Assembly: GCA_048498315.1 (NCBI GenBank)
Contig: JBEHYF010000056.1
Span: 1 to 32,612, forward strand
DNA length: 32,612 nt
Reading direction: 5' to 3'
Source of the DNA: Actinoallomurus sp048498315
GTDB lineage: Bacteria; Actinomycetota; Actinomycetes; Streptosporangiales; Streptosporangiaceae
Shown: one piece after another, positions 14,322 through 22,047 of the stretch
Layout: every line of letters begins with the position of its first letter
How positions within the stretch are numbered: the first letter of the stretch is position 1
The notes under the pieces: model-generated
What the model was told of the DNA's origin: nothing
The model's input: the letters and a program-made list of their open reading frames with translations, nothing else
Database searches by the model: none
Position numbers and translations under genes: made by a program

Positions 14322-16277
14322 TCAGAGTTCGGGGGGTGGGGCGGCGGAGCGGCCGGCGTCGGGCGGGCCCCAGGGGAGGCCGTGGCGCTCACAGGCGCGG
14401 CGCAGCTCGGCGAGGTCCGGCGGGAAGGACACCCGGCGCAGCACGCGGCCGACCGGGCTCCACACGACCAGGCGGGGCGCCTCGGACTCGTCGATGCCGA
14501 CCCCGCCGAGGGCCTCGCGGGTCACGCTCCACTCGGTGCGGCCCAGCCGGGTCACCGAGGAGATCCCGGCCGCCGAGACACGAAGCTGCGGGCGGTTGCG
14601 GTCGTACAGCCAGGTGCCGAGCAGGCCGAGCACGACGCCGGACGGGGCGGCCCACGACAGCGCCGTCCGGAACCCGCCGAGGTCGGCGCGCAGCCACACC
14701 GCCCCGAGCACCGCGACCAGCTCGCACAGCGTCGCCGTGACGCCGCAGGCGAGGAGGCGGGTGCGGCGCGGAACGTCGAGCTGGACCGGTGGCAGCGGCT
14801 TCTGCTCCCCCGGCGGCAGCGTCGGGACGGGCGCGGGCACGGCGGCGATCCGCGTCATCGAGCCGTGGAAGGCGGCGTTGACGTACGCGTCGTACTCGGC
14901 GTCGGTGATCGGCAGCCGCATCCGCCGCGCCGACTCGCGCAGGTCCGTCCGCGAGATGCGCAGCGTCGACAGCGGCGCCGCCAGGAACTCGTCGCCGTCG
15001 TCGTCGTACATGCGCAGCCACGCGTGGCCGTCGACGGTCAGCAGCTCCATGCCACCGATGCGCTCGCGCGGCATGCGCAGGATCACGTCGCCGGCGCCGT
15101 CGGCCCAGCCGATGCCGTCCTCGTCGACGACGAGCCGGCCGCCCGGCACCCGCGCGAAGATCTCCGGCAGGCCCGCCAGGCCGTACTCCGACGGCCGGAG
15201 CACGCCCTGGTCGGGCGTGACGACGTGGTAGCCGCGCTCGCTGAGGGTGTGCGTGAGCTGGAACGCGTCGATCCCCTCGGCGGGCAGCCGCGCCAGCACC
15301 TCCAGGCGGTGGCCGAACACGGTCGCCACCGTCCGGTCGGCGGCCGGCCGGCCCGTCACCGGATCGACGGCCGTGCCGGGTCCGACGACGACCGCGGCGA
15401 CGTGGTCGGCGCGCACCCGCCACTCGGCGACCGACACGTGCCGGACCCGCAGCTCACTCGGGGTGATCGTCCACATCAGCGGCGCCGAGGTGAGCCGCCG
15501 CCGGCGCGCGGCGACCAGCGCGACCCCGCCCGCCGCGGCCCAGACGCCGCCCATCAGGCGGGCGCCGAGGCCCAGACTCCCCTCGACGGCCGTGCGCGCC
15601 AGCATGGTCAGCGACAGCAGCGCGACCAGGAATCCCAGCGCCACGATCCGGCGCCGCCCGGACACGTCGTTGCCGAGGTCCGCGCTCGTGGTCACCTCGG
15701 CCGGGTGCGGCTCGTGCGCCGCCGCCATCAGCGCGGCCTCCTGGTCGCGCAGGCGCTGCTCGGCGCGGCGGCCGAGCGTCCGCGGAGCGCCGTCCTCCGC
15801 GGGCATCTCCCCGTCGTCCAACACGGTTCGGTCGCCGTCGATGATGTGGATGGGGATGCCCAGCCGGCGGGCGGTCATGTAGAACGACAGCGCGTCGAAC
15901 CCCATGTCGGCGAGCGACCCCGTCGTCGTCACGCCGAACAGGTGAAAGATGGTGAGAGCCCCGTCGTCGGCGGTGACCGCGAACTCCTCGATGCGTCCCC
16001 GCTCGTACGACTCCACGACCGACCCGTCGGCGGCCAGCCGCTGCAGGCCCGCCTCCGACAGCCGCCACGTCCCGGGCCGGTGCGCGCGCAGCCCGAGCAG
16101 CCACGGCAGGGCGTTGCAGGCGACGACGGCCGCGAACCACACCGCCGGCTGCGCGATCGGCATGACCGCGACGAGCAGCGACAGCAGCGCGAACAGGCCG
16201 GGCGCGACGGGACGCGCACGGCGAACCGGAGCACGGAGGCCGATCAGCTGGAGGTCCACGAGAAGAGATCGTGACAT
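14322..16277 (-). CDS. Large membrane protein with repeated two-helix plus beta-domain modules
   Basis: A 651-residue protein of unknown function. Three hydrophobic hairpins are visible: about 25-65 (GLFALLSLLVAVMPI ... VWFAAVVACNALPWLLGL), about 210-260 (IVALGFLVALLSLTML ... GGVWAAAGGVALVAA) and about 520-575 (LLACGVTATLCELVAVLGAVWL ... SGVVLGLLGTWLY). Each is followed by a beta-rich segment with PH-like character: WRLSEAGLQRL..., WTITPSELRV..., and LRVSAAGISSVTRLGRTEWSV. A further soluble beta segment around GIGWADGAGDVILRMPRERIGGMELL lies before the third hairpin. Start: ATG at 16277, with a GGGA ribosome-binding site; the upstream frame is unrelated. The gene begins 16 nt after the stop of the secreted propeller-like protein, so the two are probably one operon and may act together at the envelope. 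Confidence 0.75.
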   Translation of the reverse strand: MSRSLLVDLQLIGLRAPVRRARPVAPGLFALLSLLVAVMPIAQPAVWFAAVVACNALPWLLGLRAHRPGTWRLSEAGLQRLAADGSVVESYERGRIEEFAVTADDGALTIFHLFGVTTTGSLADMGFDALSFYMTARRLGIPIHIIDGDRTVLDDGEMPAEDGAPRTLGRRAEQRLRDQEAALMAAAHEPHPAEVTTSADLGNDVSGRRRIVALGFLVALLSLTMLARTAVEGSLGLGARLMGGVWAAAGGVALVAARRRRLTSAPLMWTITPSELRVRHVSVAEWRVRADHVAAVVVGPGTAVDPVTGRPAADRTVATVFGHRLEVLARLPAEGIDAFQLTHTLSERGYHVVTPDQGVLRPSEYGLAGLPEIFARVPGGRLVVDEDGIGWADGAGDVILRMPRERIGGMELLTVDGHAWLRMYDDDGDEFLAAPLSTLRISRTDLRESARRMRLPITDAEYDAYVNAAFHGSMTRIAAVPAPVPTLPPGEQKPLPPVQLDVPRRTRLLACGVTATLCELVAVLGAVWLRADLGGFRTALSWAAPSGVVLGLLGTWLYDRNRPQLRVSAAGISSVTRLGRTEWSVTREALGGVGIDESEAPRLVVWSPVGRVLRRVSFPPDLAELRRACERHGLPWGPPDAGRSAAPPPEL

Positions 16278-16293
16278 GTCAGCGTCCCATCCG

Positions 16294-17385
16294 TCATGAC
16301 GCTCGTCTGCGAGCGAACACCACCACACCGGCCAGAACCAGACCGCCCACGACGAGGAACCCCCAGGTACGGGCGCCGATTCCCGCGCCGCCGCCACCGT
16401 CGCCGCCGGGCCGCGAGGCCGCGGTCCCGGCCGGATCCGGGCTCTCGCGCGGCAGGCCCGCGGCCGGCACGGGCTCCCGCCACAGCGGCTGGTCCACCCC
16501 TTCGGAGCTGAACAGCAGCGACCGGCCGTCGGCGGAGTACGTCACGCCCTCGCCCTGCTTCTGGTCCGGGACCGGCACGCGGGCCAGTTCCTTGCCCGGC
16601 GCGGAGTACATCTCGGCGTCCCAGTAGCCGCGGATGACGAACGTGCGCCCGTCGGGGGCGAACGCGCCGTCCGTCGCGTAGAACGGGGCATCGCCGACCC
16701 GGTGCATGATGTTGAAGCCGTGCGTGCTCAGCCGCTTCGGCCCTTCATACAGCAAGCCGCCGAACGCCTTGCTCGCGATGTACAGGCGGTTCGTCCGCGG
16801 ATTGATCATCAGTGTCTCGGCGTTGCGCGGCCCGTCGGCGTACTTGATCCGGTACGCGGTCGCCCGGATGGTCTGCGAGCGCAGGTGCGCGGGCTCGGGG
16901 ATGCGGTATACCATCACGTACGGCCAGGCGCCGCCCAGGTTGTCGCCGATGTCGCCGACGTACAGGCCGTCCCGGCCGGTCGCCATCGCCTCCCAGTCGC
17001 GGTTGCGCGCGCCCGCGAGGGTGAGCGTCGCCCGTACCCGGCAGTCGGGCCCGAGGGCGTACAGCTGCGCCGTGCCGCCGGAGTCGTTGAAGGTGTAGAC
17101 GATGCCGGGGTGCTTGCGGCTCGCGGCCAGTCCGCTCGACTCGGTGATCCGCCGATCGCGGATCGTGCAGACCCGCTTCTGGCCGCCGTCCGCGCGGGGC
17201 AGCCCGGCCCGTGCGGCGGCGTGGGCACCGGCCGGCGCGTTCCCGGCGCCAAGCCCCGCGGATCCGGCCGCGCCGGGCACGGCGACGCCGACGGCCGTCC
17301 GCGGTGCGGCGTTCGCCGGCACCGCCCCGCAGGCGACGACCAGGCCGACGGCGGCGCCCAGCGCAGCGGGTCTTCGGAACGGCAT
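16294..17385 (-). CDS. Secreted, membrane-anchored beta-propeller-like protein
   Basis: A 363-residue exported protein. The signal peptide is MPFRRPAALGAAVGLVVACG...ANA-A, cleavage about residue 26-27. A low-complexity Ala/Gly stretch follows, then a beta-rich body (about 70-300) with blades such as ESSGLAASRKHPGIVYTFNDSGG, RDGLYVGDIGDNLGG, ETLMINPRTNRLYIASKA, ATDGAFAPDGRTFVIRGYWDAEMYS and EGVTYSADGRSLLFSSEG. This resembles WD40/YVTN-like or esterase-like propellers; no catalytic residues are evident. A Gly/Pro-rich linker leads to one C-terminal helix (TWGFLVVGGLVLAGVVVFA) and RRRAS. I see no LPXTG, so it is anchored by the helix and not by sortase. Start: ATG at 17385; the frame is open to 17511. 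Probably first gene of an operon with the membrane protein. Confidence 0.8.
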   Translation of the reverse strand: MPFRRPAALGAAVGLVVACGAVPANAAPRTAVGVAVPGAAGSAGLGAGNAPAGAHAAARAGLPRADGGQKRVCTIRDRRITESSGLAASRKHPGIVYTFNDSGGTAQLYALGPDCRVRATLTLAGARNRDWEAMATGRDGLYVGDIGDNLGGAWPYVMVYRIPEPAHLRSQTIRATAYRIKYADGPRNAETLMINPRTNRLYIASKAFGGLLYEGPKRLSTHGFNIMHRVGDAPFYATDGAFAPDGRTFVIRGYWDAEMYSAPGKELARVPVPDQKQGEGVTYSADGRSLLFSSEGVDQPLWREPVPAAGLPRESPDPAGTAASRPGGDGGGGAGIGARTWGFLVVGGLVLAGVVVFARRRAS

Positions 17386-17434
17386 GAATCCGATCGTGAC
17401 GGATGGCCCGCGCGCACCGCCCCAGCGACACGGC

Positions 17435-17518
17435 TCAATGCAGGAGCGTGCCGATGACGACGGCGCACAGCAGCGCCGCCAGCACGGTCGGCAGCAGCCA
17501 TCGGGGAGCACGGTTCAC
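17435..17518 (-). CDS. Possible 27-residue single-helix membrane peptide
   Basis: A GTG at 17518 opens a frame of 27 codons: a short positive head (NRAPRW) and one hydrophobic helix (LLPTVLAALLCAVVIGTLL) ending in H. A TAGGCT hexamer ends exactly 7 nt upstream, the same leaderless spacing as serC and others in this window. I do not recognise the family. The frame lies between recD2 and the secreted protein gene, on the same strand as the latter and 49 nt upstream of it, so it could be co-transcribed. Small size leaves real doubt. Confidence 0.4.
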   Translation of the reverse strand: MNRAPRWLLPTVLAALLCAVVIGTLLH

Positions 17519-17525
17519 AGACCAG

Positions 17526-17531
17526 AGCCTA
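17526..17531 (-). promoter_or_regulatory. -10 element for the 27-codon frame and the downstream operon
   Basis: TAGGCT on the minus strand, 7 nt before a GTG. Whether or not the peptide is real, this is the only TANNNT promoter candidate I noticed for the secreted-protein operon. Confidence 0.4.
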
Positions 17532-17653
17532 TGCTCTCCGCGTCACCGGGCCGCGGGCGGCCGGACCGCGATCGCCTGGGAGCACCGTGTCCGGCCGTGC
17601 CCCTCGGAGGCGCATCCGGCCACCCGGCCGGAATCATCCGGCAGGATGGCCGT

Positions 17654-19876
17654 GTGACCGGACAGGGACGCCGCACGCCGCCGGGCACGCGGGTGCTGGA
17701 GGCGGTGCTGGAGCGGATCACCTTCGCCAGCGAGGAGACCGGCTACACCGTCGCGCGGGTCTCCGTCGGCGGGAGCACCACCGACCTGCTGACGGTCGTG
17801 GGGCCGCTGCTGGGCGCGCAGCCCGGCGAGAGCCTGCGGCTGACCGGCCGGTGGACGTCCCATCCGAAGTACGGGCGGCAGTTCGAGGCGCAGTCGTACG
17901 AGACGGTGCTGCCCGCCACCGTGCAGGGCATCCGCAAGTACCTCGGCTCAGGGCTGGTCAAGGGCATCGGGCCGGTGATGGCCGACCGCATGGTCGAGCA
18001 CTTCGGCACCGACATCCTGCGGGTCATCGAGGAGGAGCCGGACCGGCTGGTCGAGGTGTACGGGCTGGGCCCGAAGCGGTCGGCGCGGATTGCGGCCGCC
18101 TGGGAGGAGCAGAAGGCCATCAAGGAGGTCATGGTCTTCCTCCAGGGCCACGGGGTGTCGACCTCGCTCGCGGTCCGGATCTACAAGCAGTACGGCGACG
18201 AGTCGATCGACGTCGTGCGCAAGGAGCCGTACCGCCTGGCCGCCGACGTGTGGGGCATCGGGTTCAAGACCGCCGACACGATCGCCCGCGCGGTCGGCAT
18301 CCCGCACGACGGCCCGGAGCGGATCCGGGCGGGCCTGCGGTACACGCTGTCGGAGGCGGCCGACGCGGGCCACTGCCACCTGCCCGAGCCGAACCTGATC
18401 ACCGAGGCGACGAAGATCCTGGAGGTGCCGCGCGAGCTGGTCGTGCCCTGCCTGGAGGAGGCCGTCGCCGCCGAGGAGGTCGTCCGCGAGCGGGTGACGG
18501 CGGGCGAGGGCGAGGTCCCGGCGGTGTACCTCCCGCCGTTCTTCCACGCCGAGCGATCGCTGGCGGCCGGGCTGCTGGCGCTGCTGCGGGCGGGCGAGGA
18601 CCGGCTCCCCGCCTTCCGCGACGTCGACTGGGACCGCGCGCTCGGCTGGCTGCGCACCCGTACCGGCACCGGCCTGGCGCCGGAGCAGGAGCAGGCCGTG
18701 CGGCTGGCGCTCACGGAGAAGGTCGCCGTGCTGACCGGCGGGCCGGGCTGCGGCAAGAGCTTCACCGTGCGGTCGATCGTCGAGCTGGCGCGGGCCAAGA
18801 AGGCGAAGGTCGTACTGGTCGCGCCGACCGGGCGGGCGGCCAAGCGGCTGGCCGAGCTGACCGGGCACGAGGCGGCGACCGTGCACCGGCTGCTGAAGCT
18901 CAAGCCCGGCGGCGATCCGGAGTACGACCGTGACAACCCGCTCGACGCGGACCTGGTCGTGGTGGACGAATCCTCGATGGTGGACGTCATCCTCGCCAAC
19001 AAGCTGGTCCGCGCGGTGCCGCGCGGCGCGCATCTGCTGCTCGTCGGCGACGTCGACCAGCTCCCGTCGGTGGGCGCGGGCGAGGTGCTGCGGGACCTGC
19101 TGGCCGCCGACGTCATCCCCCGCGTCCGCCTCACGAAGATCTTCCGGCAGGCGCAGCAGTCGGGGATCGTGGTGAACGCGCACCGGATCAACGCCGGCCA
19201 GAGCCCGCACGTCCAGGGCTTTGCCGACTTCTTCTTGTTCCCCTGCGAGGACTCGGAGAAGACGGCCGCGCTGACCGTGGACATCGTGGCGCGGCGGATC
19301 CCGCGCAGGTTCGGGCTCGACCCGCGCCGCGACGTCCAGGTGCTCGCGCCCATGCACCGCGGCCCGGCCGGCGCCGGCAACCTCAACGCGCTGCTGCAGG
19401 AGGCGCTCACCCCGTACGACGAGCGGCGGCCCGAGCGCCGCCACGGCGGGCGGGTGTTCCGGATCGGCGACAAGGTCACCCAGCTCCGCAACAACTACGA
19501 CAAGGGCGCCGCCGGGGTCTTCAACGGAACGGTCGGCGTCGTCACCGGCATCTCACTGGAGGAGCAGACGCTGACCGTCCGCACTGACGAGGACGAGGAC
19601 GTCGGCTACGACTTCACCGAGCTGGACGAGCTGGCCCACGCATATGCGGTGACGATCCACCGCTCGCAGGGCAGTGAGTACCCGGCCGTGGTGATCCCGC
19701 TGACGACGAGCTCGTGGATGATGCTGCAGCGCAACCTGCTGTACACGGCCGTCACGCGCGCAAAGAGGCTTGTCGTGCTGGCCGGTTCCCGGCGAGCGCT
19801 GGCCGCGGCCGTCCGCACCGCCGGCGCCGGCCGTCGCCACACGGCCCTCACCCACCGGCTGCGATCCGCCGGCTGA
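17654..19876 (+). CDS. recD2: RecD2-type SF1B DNA helicase
   Basis: A 740-residue 5'-3' helicase of the RecD2/YrrC group, which acts in DNA repair without RecBC. An N-terminal OB-like domain (about 11-90) and helix-hairpin-helix repeats (about 100-260) precede the motor. Motor motifs: Walker A GGPGCGKS (362-369), DESSM (438-442), GDVDQLPSVGAG (465-476), arginine R498 in KIFRQAQQS, IGDKVTQLRNNY (604-615), AVTIHRSQGSEY (665-676), and NLLYTAVTRAKRLVV with R702. No key residue is missing. Start: GTG at 17654, with AGGA 8 nt upstream; the frame is open far upstream but that stretch crosses the oppositely oriented secreted-protein gene. A probable helper in repair alongside udgX, though the two are far apart. 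Confidence 0.93.
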   Translation: MTGQGRRTPPGTRVLEAVLERITFASEETGYTVARVSVGGSTTDLLTVVGPLLGAQPGESLRLTGRWTSHPKYGRQFEAQSYETVLPATVQGIRKYLGSGLVKGIGPVMADRMVEHFGTDILRVIEEEPDRLVEVYGLGPKRSARIAAAWEEQKAIKEVMVFLQGHGVSTSLAVRIYKQYGDESIDVVRKEPYRLAADVWGIGFKTADTIARAVGIPHDGPERIRAGLRYTLSEAADAGHCHLPEPNLITEATKILEVPRELVVPCLEEAVAAEEVVRERVTAGEGEVPAVYLPPFFHAERSLAAGLLALLRAGEDRLPAFRDVDWDRALGWLRTRTGTGLAPEQEQAVRLALTEKVAVLTGGPGCGKSFTVRSIVELARAKKAKVVLVAPTGRAAKRLAELTGHEAATVHRLLKLKPGGDPEYDRDNPLDADLVVVDESSMVDVILANKLVRAVPRGAHLLLVGDVDQLPSVGAGEVLRDLLAADVIPRVRLTKIFRQAQQSGIVVNAHRINAGQSPHVQGFADFFLFPCEDSEKTAALTVDIVARRIPRRFGLDPRRDVQVLAPMHRGPAGAGNLNALLQEALTPYDERRPERRHGGRVFRIGDKVTQLRNNYDKGAAGVFNGTVGVVTGISLEEQTLTVRTDEDEDVGYDFTELDELAHAYAVTIHRSQGSEYPAVVIPLTTSSWMMLQRNLLYTAVTRAKRLVVLAGSRRALAAAVRTAGAGRRHTALTHRLRSAG

Positions 19877-20253
19877 CGTACGCACGGCAGGCGACGCCGG
19901 CCGCAACCGCTCTCCCGCCCCGGCGGCCCGCGCAGGACTCCCCCGCGCAGGACTCCCCCGCACCCGCCTCCCACGCCGGCCTCCCACGCCGGCGGCCCGC
20001 CACGGTTGCGGCCCGTGCGGACGGTCCAGCGGCCACCCTGGGACGCCGCCGATGGAGCATGCCGCCGGGGGTGACCGGGACCGGCCGGGGTGCCGAGGAG
20101 TCGGCGAACGATTCCGGCCGTGCCCCGGCGGCCGGAGCCGCACGGCGCCTGCCCGGCTACCACCTCCCGGTTCTGCGGTGACGAGGCCGCGACCGGTACG
20201 TTCTCCCTATCGGCAGTCGGGCCGAGCAGGCCGCGGGCAGATTGCGAGAACGC
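19877..20253. other. 377-nt spacer recD2-purC with mini-tandem repeats
   Basis: No convincing gene on either strand. It holds a perfect 15-bp tandem duplication (CCGCGCAGGACTCCC, 19928-19957) and, ten bases on, a perfect 13-bp duplication (CTCCCACGCCGGC, 19968-19993). These look like slippage products. No promoter for purC stood out. Confidence 0.6.
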
Positions 20254-21087
20254 ATGGAGCTGGTGCATTCGGGGAAGGTGCGCGACGTCTACGCGGACGG
20301 GGACGATCTGATCCTCGTCGCGACCGACCGCGTGAGCGTGTACGACGTCGTGCTTCCGACGCCGATCCCGGACAAGGGGAAGATCCTCACGCGGCTGTCG
20401 CTGTGGTGGTTCGAACGGCTCACCGACATCATCCCCAACCATGTGATCTCCGCGGACGACGTGCCCGCCGAGTGGGCCGGGCGGGCGATCCGCTGCCGCC
20501 GCCTGGAGATGCTGCCGGTCGAGTGGATCGCCCGCGGCTATCTGACCGGGCTGGGCCTGAAGGAGTACCAGAAGCAGGGCACGGTTTCCGGGGTGCGGCT
20601 GCCGGACGGGCTGGTCGAGGCGTCGAAGCTGCCCGAGCCGATCTTCACGCCGACCACGAAGGCCGCGGTCGGGCACGACGAGTTCATCGATTTCGGTGGG
20701 GTGGTCGACCGGGTCGGCGCGGACACGGCCGAGCGGCTGCGCGAGGTCACCCTGGAGGTCTACCGCCGCGGCGCGGAGCTGGCCGCCGAGCGCGGGGTCA
20801 TCATCGCCGACACGAAGCTGGAGTTCGGCCGCGCGCCCGACGGCTCGCTCGTGCTCGCCGACGAGGTGCTCACGCCCGACTCCTCGCGGTTCTGGCCGGC
20901 GGCGGAGTGGCGGCCGGGGCACCCGCAGCACTCGCTCGACAAGCAGTTCCTGCGGGACTGGTCAGCGACGATCACCGACTGGGACCGCACCCCGCCCGGC
21001 CCGGAGATCCCCGACGATGTCGTGGCGGCGACGCGGGCGCGCTACGTCGACGTGTACGAGCGGATCACCGGCTCGCGCTGGGAGTGA
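20254..21087 (+). CDS. purC: SAICAR synthetase (phosphoribosylaminoimidazole-succinocarboxamide synthase)
   Basis: Joins aspartate to CAIR with ATP in purine synthesis; cytoplasmic. The 277 residues have the ATP-grasp-like PurC signatures: GKVRDVY (7-13), ATDRVSVYDVVLPTPIPDKG, the substrate-binding LEMLPVEWIARGYLTG, FTPTTKA, GVIIADTKLEFG, DEVLTPDSSRFWPA and SLDKQFLRDW. All are intact. Start: ATG at 20254 (MELVHSGKVRDVY, as in homologues), with a weak GAGAA ribosome-binding site; a TTG four codons upstream is the alternative. In actinobacteria purC often travels with purS/Q/L, which are not in this window. Confidence 0.95.
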   Translation: MELVHSGKVRDVYADGDDLILVATDRVSVYDVVLPTPIPDKGKILTRLSLWWFERLTDIIPNHVISADDVPAEWAGRAIRCRRLEMLPVEWIARGYLTGLGLKEYQKQGTVSGVRLPDGLVEASKLPEPIFTPTTKAAVGHDEFIDFGGVVDRVGADTAERLREVTLEVYRRGAELAAERGVIIADTKLEFGRAPDGSLVLADEVLTPDSSRFWPAAEWRPGHPQHSLDKQFLRDWSATITDWDRTPPGPEIPDDVVAATRARYVDVYERITGSRWE

Positions 21088-21106
21088 CCGACGCCCGGCC
21101 GTCTCC

Positions 21107-21190
21107 GGCGGCCGCATCCCGGCTGCCTCGGGCCGCCGCATCCCGACGGTCGCGGGCCGCCGCATACGCGTTGGTCGCGGGCCGGCCGCC
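21107..21190. repeat. Imperfect tandem array of about 24 bp units
   Basis: Three to four copies of a unit centred on GGGCCGCCGCAT (clear at 21130-21141 and 21154-21165, with degenerate copies before and after) fill the 113-nt spacer between convergent purC and the DUF2530 gene. No gene is seen. It may be a minisatellite or a decayed terminator array. Confidence 0.45.
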
Positions 21191-21200
21191 GGCCGTCACG

Positions 21201-21455
21201 CTATGACCGCTTGCGGTTCGCGCGGCGCGCGGCGGCCTCCTCGCGGCTGCGCTGAAGCCGCGGGATGTACCAGCAGCCGAACAGGCCCATCAGACATCCG
21301 GCGAGGCACACCCAACGCCACCAGCGGTCCTGCGCCCCCAGCGGGACGATCACCAGCACGAGGAACGCCACCGCGAACGCGGCCGCGCCGATGGCCGCGA
21401 TCACCACGTCGTTCGTCTTCACCGGCTCGGGAACGGGTCGCCGCGGACGCGTCAT
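21201..21455 (-). CDS. DUF2530 small membrane protein
   Basis: An 84-residue protein of the actinobacterial DUF2530 family. After the N-terminus PRRPVPEPVKTND come two helices: about 16-37 (VVIAAIGAAAFAVAFLVLVIVPL) and about 44-62 (WWRWVCLAGCLMGLFGCWYIP), then a basic tail (RLQRSREEAAARRANRKRS). Function unknown. Start: ATG at 21455, where TACGCT (21462-21467) ends 6 nt upstream, another leaderless promoter. It diverges from the MarR gene across 157 nt. Confidence 0.8.
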   Translation of the reverse strand: MTRPRRPVPEPVKTNDVVIAAIGAAAFAVAFLVLVIVPLGAQDRWWRWVCLAGCLMGLFGCWYIPRLQRSREEAAARRANRKRS

Positions 21456-21461
21456 GGCAGC

Positions 21462-21467
21462 AGCGTA
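21462..21467 (-). promoter_or_regulatory. -10 element of leaderless DUF2530 promoter
   Basis: TACGCT on the minus strand, 6 nt before the ATG, with no ribosome-binding site. Confidence 0.45.
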
Positions 21468-21553
21468 TCCGCTCCGGCGATCGCCGGCCGCACGCAGGAA
21501 CGACGCCCGGCATACCGGGACGACCGACCAGATCTTCCGCGTCGTCCACCACG

Positions 21554-21582
21554 TTGCGGAATAAGGGGGCGCCACATACCGT
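21554..21582 (+). promoter_or_regulatory. Promoter of the marR-MFS operon
   Basis: TTGCGG (21554-21559), a 17-nt spacer and TACCGT (21577-21582). This is the best two-box promoter in the window. Predicted start is about 21589-21590, inside the palindrome at 21582-21607. Confidence 0.55.
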
Positions 21583-21607
21583 TAGCAAAAGTAATGACTT
21601 GTGCTAA
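21582..21607. promoter_or_regulatory. MarR operator, 26-bp palindrome
   Basis: TTAGCAAAAGT (21582-21592), AATG, ACTTGTGCTAA (21597-21607): 10 of 11 arm positions pair. It overlaps the last base of the -10 and the predicted transcription start, the classical place for autorepression by MarR. Confidence 0.6.
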
Positions 21608-21612
21608 GGAAA

Positions 21613-22047
21613 ATGCCGACCTCTCAGACCAGAAGCCGCGCAGGCCTGGCAGCGTCCCTGCGCGTCTCGATCAGCAGGCTGTCACGACGAATGCGCGCCC
21701 AGGCGGATCACTCGCTGAGCGCCACCCAGTACGCGGCCCTGCGCACCGTGTCCCGGCGGCCCGGGATGACCCCCGGCGAGCTCGCCGAGCTCGAGAAGGT
21801 GCAGCCGCCGTCGATGAGCCGTGTCATCGCCGCCCTGGAGGAGCGCGGCCTGCTGACCCGCGGCCCGCACCCCACCGACCGGCGGCAGGTGATCCTGCAC
21901 ATCACCGAGCAGGGCGAGAAGCTGATCAAGGAAGAGCGGCGCCGCAAAGAGGCGTGGCTGTCCCAGCGGCTGGCGGAGCTGAGCCCGGAGGAGCGGGAGA
22001 TCCTGCGCCGGGCGGCGCCGATCCTGGAACGGATCAGTCGCGCCTGA
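21613..22047 (+). CDS. MarR-family regulator
   Basis: A 144-residue dimeric winged-helix repressor. The N-terminal helix LAASLRVSISRLSRRMRAQADHSLSATQYAALRTV precedes the HTH (PGELAELEKVQPPSMSRVIAALEERGLL), the wing (TRGPHPTDRRQVILHITEQG) and the C-terminal dimerisation helices. Such proteins usually sense small phenolic or drug-like molecules and control an adjacent exporter. Start: ATG at 21613 (MPTSQTR), just after AAGGA; the GTG at 21601 lies within the operator. Its stop codon overlaps the probable CTG start of the MFS gene, so regulator and transporter are one coupled unit. Confidence 0.88.
   Translation: MPTSQTRSRAGLAASLRVSISRLSRRMRAQADHSLSATQYAALRTVSRRPGMTPGELAELEKVQPPSMSRVIAALEERGLLTRGPHPTDRRQVILHITEQGEKLIKEERRRKEAWLSQRLAELSPEEREILRRAAPILERISRA

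Noticed and set aside
14271..16274. 667-codon plus-strand open frame opposite the large membrane protein
   Set aside because: Rich in Arg, Gln, His and Pro with no motif; the minus-strand reading has clear helices and a start with ribosome-binding site.
16294..16380. Sortase anchor on the secreted propeller protein
   Set aside because: There is a C-terminal helix and basic tail, but no LPXTG-like motif before it.
21107..21190. CRISPR array
   Set aside because: Units are adjacent and degenerate with no unique spacers of constant length and no cas genes.
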